Origin: Lamellibrachia columna
Lineage: Eukaryota > Annelida > Polychaeta > Sabellida > Siboglinidae
Reading direction: 5' to 3'
DNA length: 64,000 nt
NCBI GenBank assembly: GCA_963662155.1
Contig: OY759265.1
Coordinates: forward strand, 40,883,405-40,947,404
Each line of letters starts with the position of its first letter. Position 1 is the first letter of the stretch. Below are positions 12,701 to 24,700 of the stretch, one piece after another. Made by a program: the position numbers and the translations under genes. The notes beneath the pieces are model-generated. The model was given only the letters and a program-made list of their open reading frames with translations, made no database searches and was not told the DNA's origin.

Positions 12701-15700
12701 CTGACCCGGCTTGGTCGTAAGATTTCAAAGCACTAGTAGTTTAATTGTCTGCGCAGAAGCGACTGTAGGACGACAAAATGTTGCTATTATCGGTAGCTGT
12801 GCCATCGTTCCCAGTCGTAGACAGTAGTACTGTCGTCTGCTTCGACAAGGTCATTTTGGCCCAACCAATGACGTTCCTCATTACACTGACTAAGATGCTT
12901 GCGTAATACGTTCCGTTTATTTGGCGGCATATCGATTAAACAGTGTATCTGACTATAATATCGTTAATTTATAGGCTATCAAAACGTTTCTCTTTAGCAA
13001 CAACTTCGAAAATGTAAACAAGAAACTAGGCAGCGCATAGCATTGTGGGATTGCGAACAAACGCGTCACAAAAGCTCCAAATGGAGGCTGAATGACCCCT
13101 GAACTCGCTTTCGGCCAGTTCCAGCACTAATTTGCATACGTTCAATACCAAATAAGGAGGTCTTTGGGAATTGGGACCCGTTTTCAAGGCAAGAAAATTC
13201 AACTTTGCCAAAAAGAGGCGGGACTACCGAAATAACCGATAGATAGCCAAGAAGGCGGTGCTTTCATACCAAACAAAATGGCGTATCGTAAACAAATGTG
13301 CTTGTTGTTGGCCAAGTTCAGTGATTTTAACATTTCCGGATATGCTTTAACAAACGTTACATTTTCTTATATGTTTGCTTAAAAAATGCACGACTGTATC
13401 ATAGACATCTTATTTCGTTGAACTAGCACCGCTGCGCTTACGGGATGGTTGCCGATCTGTCCGCTAGGCACTTGGCAGACTGTCTACTAACTACGAACCA
13501 CAAGTAAAGCTACGAATTGTGGGAAGCAAATATGCTTTGGAGACGCGTAAAATGTATGTGCGAATGATTTAAAACTGGCGTTCATTAACGCAAAATGACA
13601 TATGTTGACCGGCGCTGTTTTGCTGCCACATGGGCCATAGCATGATCATCAATGATCGCTGGCCTGTCTATGAGATGTCGACGCTGCAATGTTTAATGCA
13701 AAAGCGGGTCGGTCATTAGCCGACATAAGGGGTAATAAAAATCGGCCTTTCTCTATGATAGCTGGGTACATGGACCGCCATAGCCGGGTAAAATACCCGG
13801 GTCCCGGCTCTTAACAAAAACCCTGGACATGTTGTCCATATGAAATTTATATGTAATGTTTACTATGAAAATTTACAAATTTAATATTTTATTTTCCATA
13901 CTTGTTAATTAATACAAAATCTCATCAGCACATTGTTTAGTGGTGTTTTGAGATGTATGCATTTGTTGTCTATCTTTAAAGAAATAAAATAATATTGTAT
14001 TAGGGAAGATAACGCTTGCATTACCTTTTACACTGCCTCTGAAGGAGCTGAACCTAAACAAAGTAAGGTAGTACACTGTTAGAAAGTGCTCACTGCCGTG
14101 TTAGCAGATGTTTGTTAAGCTGTGGCTACAGCTAGTGCGGATTGCCAAACCATAGGTTCAAAAACCTAATGGTCAAGCAAATGTTTTCTCTATTACTAGT
14201 GATTATATTACAGATGTTTATTTCACACTGCGTTCTTGCTTTCTTGTTGTAGAATCTAGTTCAGAACACGAGGACATTACTACCAAAGTTTTATGGCCTT
14301 TTCTGCTATCAGGTAAGTGTTGTTGTAATTTTTATTTGCACAAAAAGCATGATGCAGAGAACAAAATGCACATTAGGTCATATACAAATAATAAACAGTC
14401 ATTGCATTCCTCAGTATGTCGTAGTAGTTTACCATGTAGCTGCTAATATGTTCTTGCCAACTGACTCTTATGAACATCATTACACACCATTCACATACAT
14501 ATTTCAGGCATGCCATATTGTTCATGTTGAAATCTGTATTTTTTTACTTGAAAGTGAAATTTTTCATTGGTTAATTTGTCTATTGTATTCTGATTCCAAT
14601 TAAATGTCGACATCTATCAGGCTATGGAATATATCTACAACAAATTAAATGCACTAGGTTTCACTAGAAATATGGATTTTTTTGTAAATTTGAAACAAAT
14701 CTGTATAAATGCTGAATGTGGCCATATTCCACCAATAATCCCTATTGAATCTTGGATGCCTCTATGTAACAGCACACGTGTAAGTTTTATTTTCTTTGCA
14801 ACAACTTTTTGGTCTTCGTAGTTATGGATCTTTGTGGGTGTCATTCGTTTGACGTACATGTGGCTAATGCTGCCAGGTTGTTGGGGTAGATCTAGGCCAC
14901 TATGGTCTGTCGCATGGCATGTAGCTAGTGCTGTCAGGTTGTTGGGCTAGATCTAGGCCACTATGGTCTGTCGCATGGCATGTAGCTAGTGCTGTCAGGT
15001 TGTTGGGCTAGATCTAGGCCACTATGGTCTGTCGCATGGCATGTAGCTAGTGCTGTCAGGTTGTTGGGGTAGATCTAGGCCACTATGGTCTGTCACATGG
15101 CATGTAGCTAGTGCTGTCAGGTTGTTGGGCTAGATCTAGGCCACTATGGTCTGTCGCATGGCAGGTAGCTAGTGCTGTCAGGTTGTTGGGCTAGATCTAG
15201 GCCACTATGGTCTGTCGCATGGCAGGTAGCTAGTGCTGTCAGGTTGTTGGGCTAGATCTAGGCCACTATGGTCTGTCGCATGGCAGGTAGCTAGTGCTGT
15301 CAGGTTGTTGGGCTAGATCTAGGCCACTATGGTCTGTCACATGGCATGTAGCTAGTGCTGTCAGGTTGTTGGGCTAGATCTAGGCCACTATGGTCTGTCG
15401 CATGGCAGGTAGCTAGTGCTGTCAGGTTGTTGGGCTAGATCTAGGCCACTATGGTCTGTCGCATGGCATGTAGCTAGTGCTGTCAGGTTGTTGGGCTAGA
15501 TCTAGGCCACTATGGTCTGTCGCATGGCAGGTAGCTAGTGCTGTCAGGTTGTTGGGCTAGATCTAGGCCACTATGGTCTGTCGCATGGCATGTAGCTAGT
15601 GCTGTCAGGTTGTTGGGCTAGATCTAGGCCACTATGGTCTGTCACATGGCAGTGGGATGGTCCTGACTGATGTGTTCTTCTAACCTTTCCCTACATCTTA

Positions 15701-18700
15701 AGCTTTTCTTGCATTGGCTGTCGATAGCAGTACGAGTGGAGTTCAAGATCTTGCTCCTCATACATCAAACACTGAATGGAGGTGCACTGAAATGCATCAC
15801 AAATTATGTTACTCAATGTCAGCCAGTTTGATCGCAGTGCTCTTGTGAACTTGGTCTGCTTCACATCCCACTTGGCTGCTTTCAGTGTGGAGGAAAGAAC
15901 ATCCGGTTCATTGTTATGAACAACCTGTTGCCACTGTCAGTGAGACTGCATGAGAAGTATGATCTGAAGGGCAGCAGCTACAAGCGGAGGGCGTCCAAGC
16001 GCGAAAAAGCAAAGCACTGTCCTACATTAAAAGATCTTGACTTCTTGGCAAACCATCCTGATGGAATATATTTGGAATCAGACACGTACAGCGCTCTGAT
16101 AAACACAATACAGCGGGATTGTCGCGTAAGATTAAATTTTTTGTTGGTTTATGTTTTATTGATAAATTCTCATGGAAAATGTCTAATTGTGGCAGTATTT
16201 GATAGAACAATTTTGGTGTGAGTGTTTCCTTGTTTGAATATAGGCACTGGTAATTTTTTTAGAAATATAAAAGCTGACTAGTCGCAATAAAGTAGTCCTA
16301 GTGCCTGTTAGAATGTGCTGACAATGGCTGTAGTACAAGGTAATGTATTTGACACACACATAACTTGAATGAGTTGTTGTACAGGTCTTACAAAGCTTCC
16401 AGATCATGGACTACAGTCTGCTAGTGGGCATTCACAATCTAGACCAAGCACTCAGAGACAAGGTAGGTGTCCCTTGCCACTATGTCATGATAAAGATAAG
16501 TTATACACTTTTTGGTTAACAACCTATTATTCATGGTGATAGTTGTAACAATGAAGCTGTGTAATGCTGGTGACCTATTTCATATATTTACTCTTGTAAA
16601 TAACTTTATGCAGTGACCAGACATGTTGACTCGAGTTGTAGGGGCTGACTCAAGTCCCACTCATGTCACTAATTTTCTTGAGTTGTGACGACTTGGAATT
16701 CAGAGAGTTGACTGAAGACTTGACTTGGAGGACGTTGACTTGAGACTTAACCATTTTAGTACGACAGGCCGGTACACCAGCCTCGCGGTGTGTGACGCCA
16801 CAGTATGACAGGCCGGTATACTGGCATTGGCTACGTTTACCATTTAAATCGCTTTTACTCATAATTATCCATTAAGTGGAGCCACTTATTATATACGGTT
16901 GTCATGGCGAATGAATTAGCTATTCGGTAGCGGCAATCGTTTATTATCGCTCAATATGATTTTACGGAGATTTTCGCGTTTTTAATGATGGATTATCAAA
17001 ATCTGCTATGGCCGCAATGGCGGACGGCATTACTTCAACTGACAATTTACCGCCGTATGTTTTGGACGGATTATTTGATAGTTTTAGCAACGAATCTTTG
17101 TCGGATGTTGACGATCGAAACAACAATGATGTTGGCGAACTTAGCGACCAAGTCAGAGGCAAAACGGATACTGACAGCGGGAGTATTTTCGATGGCTACT
17201 CGTGATGATGAATGTGATGGTGTAAACGCTGACGATATGCTGCACACTGTACTATCAATGCTGGATGATGCGTAGTTTCATTTTTGTTAGAAGAAAAAGG
17301 TGTCTGTGAATCCGTCAATATGCAAAAGTTTGATTGGAATCGGTCCTGTAGCAATGAATGCGTTAGCAAATATACAAATGAACACTTATGTCATACATGT
17401 TTAAAATACAGATAAATAACTTGTTTTTCACTTTCTCATACTCCACAAAATGTACTTTATATTGTATTTTATATCATAGTACACTCCTGTAGCATAATCA
17501 ACATGAGTAGTTTACATTAAATATGTACATTGGCATGCAACTGTGTTCAGCAACTGCAAAAACGTTGAAATTGTGGTGGCCATCTTGGATTGCTGGTTAC
17601 CATGATGACGAAATGTTAAATGATATGGCTCATTTTACTCGCTGATTATCGTACTTTCAGAATATATATAATATTCCTATTCATAAAATGCATTTTTGTT
17701 GCTGAAATCTTAACTTGAAGTGATGCAGTCGATTTTCTTGCATATTCACTGGGAATGCAATATTCAGTGGTCACAGCAGATCAGGGCTGTAGTACTGAAA
17801 TGGTTAACTTGACTTGCCAGTTTATGACTTTCCAACAAGTCTGGTCGCTCGAAACATGCAAAAACGAGACCATGTTGTTGTGCCCGGCGGCATCATACAC
17901 AGTAATTATTAAATACATATTATAATTGCCGTGGCGGGGCATTTTCTATTAAAATTTCCACAAAGAAACCAGAAAATCATGGCAATTGGTTAACCCTTGG
18001 AATTCAGAGAGATGACTCGAGATTTGACTTGGACTTGGAGTTCATTGACTTGAGATTTGAATTGACTTGCAGGTCAATGACTTGATACTTGACTTGACCT
18101 GGCCAACAAGTCTGGTAGTAACTTGAGCCTTGTTATGTACTATCTCAATAGCTGGTGTGCTTTACACTGAACTAAAAATATTAACCTGCGCAACACACAC
18201 ATCGCATGATGCAGATATCACTACAGATTTTAAACAACCACTGAACAGACAATTTTTACAAATCTTCTTGGCAATAAAAATACAAAATCCACGAAACCTA
18301 TAGCAGAGTATTTTTACCCTGGTATTATACCACATCTTCCTGTGTTGTGTATTTGTGTTCTGATGCGAGTATTGGTTGGTCGTAGAACCAGGCCGGAGAC
18401 ACAGGAGGTAGTTCCGGCAGTGGCGGTGGTGGAAGCACAACCAGTGCGGGAGCAAGTGTAAGCCCTTCCCTGAAGGAAGGCTATTCCACGGCAGAAGTTG
18501 GGGCACGAATTCGCTGTAAGTAGATTGAATGTCTCCGAATTATTAAATTTTCATCATGTGGTGTCCTGTATGCTGCTGAACAGTTTAATGTCCGTACAAA
18601 TGCCACCTTAATTTTAATAAAAAAATTCATGTTTCCATCTCTGCATGATATCATATTCAACAAAATCAGTTTTTATACAAGAACATGTTCCTTAATTCTG

Positions 18701-21700
18701 TGCAGTCTGATTAAAACCATACTGACTGAAAGTTAAGGTAGCTGGGGTGGCTATTATATGCTTGTCTTGAATTGAGTAGTTTCAGTAAACGTTTTTAAGA
18801 TAAATAACTAATTATTAACCATTTCTTCACAGATTGTAGTTGAAATACTGCTACACCACCATGAATAAATAAAAAATGGAATGACAGCCTAAAGTGGAAG
18901 TGTATTTTTGACACAAACCCTTCACCAATCGTAATAAAAATTTGTGTAATGTTGCCTAAGACACGTTCATATGCCAAATTGCAGCGTCATAAGTGTTGTA
19001 GTTTTAAAGAAAAAACTGAATTAGGTAACATTTCCTGATTGTTAGTGATAACAGAGATGTCGATAGATACACGTATCATGCTTGAAATGTGACGATTTTC
19101 AATGGCCTTTTACGTATTGTTGACAAAACATAATGGCCATTTCTAATATTGACCTGTCCCCTTAATTTACTGCCACAACAGCCCTTGAATATGTATTTGT
19201 AACGTGTTGTCTTCTACGATATCAGGTTACGCCAGCCATCTGACAAACACGTGGTAGGGCATGTTTACGATCATTTTAATTGGCCCGTTATCCAGTGGGA
19301 TCACCATGTCACATCTATGTGCCATTTCTGTTATAGCTTCAAAGGCACAATAAACTACATTAGTGCTGATATTTGCTGGTTTAAGGACATGATTTAGTTT
19401 GGTAGATATAATACTGATGTGTACTGGAATCGCAGTAACCAGACGATTTGTTCTGCGTTCACTGTGAACAAATAAAGCTGGTTTGAAGATCTAAGCACAC
19501 GCGATCGTTACTATGGAAACATCGTCAGCATTTCTAAGAAGTCAGGTGGATTTCCAAAAGGACTGTTTTTTTAAAGGGTGGATTGGCGAAATACAACGTT
19601 AGTGCCGGGCAGGCATTGGGCAATTAACTTGAAAAGTTAATTAATTAAATTACAATAGACCCATTGTATGATGATGTCAGAATTCAAAACAAACAAGATG
19701 AGTGGTGCACCATGGCCATAATTAGGTGTCCTGCATTGCTGCCTTAGCTGTAATCCGCACCTTGGTAAATGGATTAGCACACAACACCATGGCAGAGCAA
19801 AGGTGTTAGTTTTGTTTTGCTAAAATGACATCACGGGTGCAATTTTACCAGAGAAAGACAAGAACACAATAGAAGCGCTCAAGCATTGGATTGCACCCGA
19901 GGCCTCATGACCAAGACTGCAAAGTCTTTTGATGCTCCTACGAAGGTAATTGTCAATAACACAGAGACTGAGTAGTACTCTGTCCACGTGCCTTTCGGCT
20001 TTCACAAGTCAACGGGGAAATGGAATAAAAAAAAATTTAATACACAGAATTGTTACATTTACAAAATATCGGACGAAACTGCACGCAACCATAAAAGTTA
20101 GCAACAACCCCATGATTTTTTTTACATTTAATGCCCCGCGTTGCAGAAATTGAGGCTCCCTAACTGGCTTGTACTGGTAACTATTTTTGTCGCTCGATAT
20201 AATTGTAAATATGTCACTCAAAAACAACTTTACCAATGCTTTGTTGGCACTCAATTGATTAAAAAGAATATCGATGTGCCTAATGTGTGTGAAAATGTAT
20301 ATATATATATATATATATATATCTGTTTATTATTTTAGTGTAGGCTATTGAATATAGTGAGTACAAGCACAGCCACAAATAGTAAATTGCCTTAATATGT
20401 TCGCCTTACTATGAATAATTTTGATATTTGTGCTTGTACTAAATTTTATAATAACAGTTGTATATGTCAATGGGTTAAATGCGATTGTTTGGCAGATTAA
20501 TTTTGTTTATTTGTCATTTGCTATGGCTTAGCAGCCTTTTTAGCAGCCACTGACCGTTCTCTACAAGTCTGCAATATTAAAGAACCTCTCTTAACAGTTG
20601 TACCCTTCTACTGTACTATATTAGTCCTCTACTATATTAGTGTATACAAAGCCACTTCCAAACAAACAGATAGACATACATGTTTTTTATTTGACCCATT
20701 GAACTATATATAATGCTTTTAATGGCCATTGTTAAACAAAATACAACGTAATTTGCAACAGTACATGTGTACAGTGTACAACAAAGATGAGAATCCTTAT
20801 ATTGCATATAAGCTATTCTAGCTATAATTGTCTACAGGGTGTCATTTTACTTTTGCATGTTTTTCTTTGCAGAGTGAAGGAACTGCAAAGTAATGACATG
20901 TCAAATTTTTTTCGCCCCTGACCGTGAGACTACAATGCGAATTCTACAAGAGCACCTACAAAGCATGAAGAACCACTTGTAGCTGATTGGACAGAACCCG
21001 TGGATGTTATACCATTGCAGTATTCGTACATGCCTATGTGAAACATCAAGTAGCAGTTCTTGATGCAAGTGGAAAGCCTCGAGTGCCCCTATAATGCTAC
21101 CCACTGCCGACAAGCCTCTTGTGAAGGGACACAACTTCTTTGTACCCTGGCATGTTGGAGTTCTCTTGAACCGTGCTACTGATGGCGCTGTGCATGTCAG
21201 GTGTGGTGTGCTTGCTTCGATGCGTGATACACGATACAATGTGAAGTGTGTCGTGCATGGAAAATCAACAGTGTTGGTTTGGGATGGATCTTCGACAGGT
21301 AGCGCATCAACTACAGCACTTTGTGAGCTTGCCTCAGCAATCTCTCCATCACATTCCATAGGTTCAATGCAGACTGGCATTTGTTCCTGAAAATGTCTGC
21401 ATTATGAAGTATATAATAAATCTAAAGTTGTACTTAATACATGACCACAATTCCGTGGTCTTTATCAACCCACATTTGGGCCTGACAATGGGGCATAAGT
21501 GGGCCAGTTGGAAGTTTTATACCTATTTATATAGCTGTATCAATGTATGATCCAGTACAAGTCACCAGAACAATTGTTTATGCAATTATAGGTTAAGAAA
21601 GAAACACAGCCATTTAACCAGTATTTAGCTTTATTATTTTTAGTATTCTAAAATTATATATTTACATTATATGCTTGAAATATAGCTAGGCCTGTCAACA

Positions 21701-24700
21701 AATCACAACACACTCAACATGTTGTGATGTGTTGATATTATAATAAGTCAAGATAATAATTAAATTTAATCATGAAACAGATAAAGGAAAGAATCAGGTT
21801 TCTTATGATTTATTTTTAACCACAGATGGATTTAAATACTTACATTGGAACAATCAGACGTAGCCAGAGACGGAGTCACCATTCAGCTGGGGACATTGCC
21901 AAAATATCCAACGCAGAAGAGCTCTGGCATTTTCGACTATGAACTATTCAGATGATCGCCCTGACATTTTGATGAACATTCTTTGGCCACTTTTTCGTTG
22001 TACTCGTTGATCCAACTTGGCCATTCTGGTATACACGGAAATATAGCAGGGGTGTTTTTCATCGTAAGTCCTTTGGTCGTCATGAAAATGAAGCCCACAT
22101 ACTGATGTTCCGTTGAGTTCATGCGAAGATTGTCGTTTCTAATGAGCACAATCCACCGTTTCTAAGTTGCTCATCTCGTGGCAACACATGCCAACTTATG
22201 GCTTATGTCGTTTACTAGTACCATGACAGTATGGCATGCAGCAGCTAGTTTTCGGCATAATAATCAGATTAATAGCAACGTGTCAATGAAGTAACAGCAT
22301 CTTTGCCTTTGTTTACACACAAAACTGGCAGGACCGTTGCTTATCCGACCCCTGATAAGGCCCACGGTGCACCATGTTGTTTTGGTTTTGACGTCATCAT
22401 GCTTCAGGGGGCAATTAACTCAGAAATTCTCTAATTAAATAAAATAAAATTAACCTCACACATTTCTCAGGTCAATTAAATTAAATTAACCACCCAAATT
22501 TTTCAATTAAATTAACAATTAATTTTAATTCAATTAACAATTAAATCATGTATTGGTAGAAATGTTTACACATTTAAAACAGTTCTAAAATCACAAGACT
22601 TGTAACCGAAATGTGTTTTATAACTTTTTTGGAAAGAGATTTGCTCAAACAATACTTACATGCCAAGACATTTCTTCATGGGACAATTGATCACATTTTA
22701 CAAGTTGTAGATATTTATTAAAAATGTATTATTTTTTCTGAAAGGGTTGAAAAGTTGTGGCTGAAGATTTGCAGGTGTGGAGTTTCCTCCAATATTCAAA
22801 CACCAAATTAACAAAACCGGGCAACTACGTACATAATTTCTATGCATAAAGTTGTTATTTATGCAGTGTTGTTTTATAGTAAATCATTTGGTTTCCCCTT
22901 TACACACATTTAAATATGTATATGTTATTTTTTATGCATCACTACAACTGGCACGCTTTTGATTGAAGTTGGCACTGTAACAAGATCCCAAACTGAAGCT
23001 ATATTACCTTTCTCTACATCTCTCCATTAACGGTTATAATGTACACTCAAAAAGATTATAGATGTATAGATCTAATGGCCCCATAGGCCCACTTGGCTGC
23101 AAGTTGCCAGCCCCAAATGTTTACTTTAAAACAAAATTGCCCAAGCCACTTTAGCCATCAACTTATCACCCTACCAGAGGACATTCGATTATCTAGGCCT
23201 TCCCTCCAATCCACAGGTGCCTGAATAACCAGCCCACCCCAGTTGGTACAGTGTATATGTGCTCTGTGATGTTCTCCCTCCCATTCACACAGGCCTGAAC
23301 CTGGGTACTGTTTCACTAACATTCTTATGAGCTCTTAAGCACGATTTTGCTCTTAAAAATTTATTTCGCTCCTTAGCTATGATCGTAACTAAAAATTGCA
23401 TTTCACTAAGAATAAATCATAAAAACGCTCATAGAAACTCTCTTGAAAAAGCTTACAACGAGGCTAGACCGCTCATAAAACAAAACATATCCATCATAAA
23501 CAGTCAAATTTACCTAACTTCATATTATCTTGACTCTACTTTTATGTAGAGATCCAGTTTTTCACAGTCAAAGAAGTTTTTAAAATGCAAGCAATGGATA
23601 GCTCGTAAATTATGGCTTTTGTCTGCAGCTCCTATTTTACAGCGCTGGCGTTGACAAGTCGTGTGTGCTGTTTTACAGCATCGCGAAGGTCAAGGTTGAT
23701 CGCGAAACGTTTGCTATTCAATTTTGAGTGAATTTTTAGCTGTGTCTAACCAAAAATGTACACCCCTAACCTTCACATTGGTATACTCAATGACACAACT
23801 TTGGTTGAAGTTGATGGCACTCTCCGCGAGCTTTGTTATTGAAAACTGTCAAAACTTCACTTGTCAAAACAACACATCGCCAGTGGTTCACAGATATAGT
23901 GTCCTATCTGACACAGCGTCTTCTTTAAAAAAAAATTATTTGTTCTCTTCATCCTGTGAGCAGATCAGTAAAATGTACCATATTATTCCCTATAGATGCG
24001 CAGTGCACGAGTGTGAAGGCATGGGTGCGCGTCTATTAGTTCTCAAACATGGCCTGGATCATGATCTGCCACTATGGGAGAAATCAGCCTCTAAATCAGA
24101 CTGGTAGCTAATTTGCATGGTGGCGCCACTGTGAACTATGCAAAGAATACGGGGCGCTTCTAGGGAATGACTCGGGAACCATGTCATTGATTACTGATCT
24201 GTTTCATAACTAGCGCTTGTTTTGCGTGATGTATTTTGTCCAATCTACGTGTGCTTCAAATTGTTTTGATGGTGTTAAATAAACTTAATGTAAGCCTACA
24301 ATGAGGTGTTGCATTGTTTCTTTTGCACTTAGCAAAGATGCTGTTTCAGCACATTACCAAACCAAATGACACTCGATCGACACTACAAAAACGCACGAGG
24401 CAGAAAAAGCACGTTCGTTCGCGGCTTTTGTCATTCCAGACAAACAAAGTCAGCCGGACACCACTCGATTCTTTGAGCATCATTAAATAGGCAATTCAAA
24501 CTTGCATGCCTTGCTGACAGCGAGTGAGCAATAAAATAAATAAAAGCTAGTCCTAGAACTTCCACAGACATCTGGCGAAACTGCCAGTAGTGATAACAAT
24601 GTGGTGTCACTTTGCGGTTAAAAACACACACTATGAATTATTTCTAAAGAGTCCGCAAGTTGACACCAGCCACAGCAGTATTGCTGTCATTTGCGTTTAG

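Larger units (their letters stand above)
19651..22412 (-). mobile_element. THAP-domain DNA transposon remnant, nested in the hAT-like element
   Basis: Imperfect inverted ends: ATGATGATGTCAG ... GGTGCACCATGGCC on the left, and GGCCCACGGTGCACCATG ... GACGTCATCAT on the right. The interior on the minus strand has a decayed THAP zinc finger and a second coding piece. It is bordered by TTAA-rich DNA. THAP plus a TTAA preference suggests Kolobok; P elements also carry THAP domains. Exact ends are uncertain by about 10 bp. Confidence 0.65.

Noticed and set aside
12700..13800. Possible CpG-rich promoter or hidden gene
   Set aside because: It is slightly more GC-rich than its surroundings, but no exon, conserved peptide or inverted repeat could be found.
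14867..15651. CRISPR-like array
   Set aside because: The units are contiguous 61-bp copies with no unique spacers, in an animal intron.
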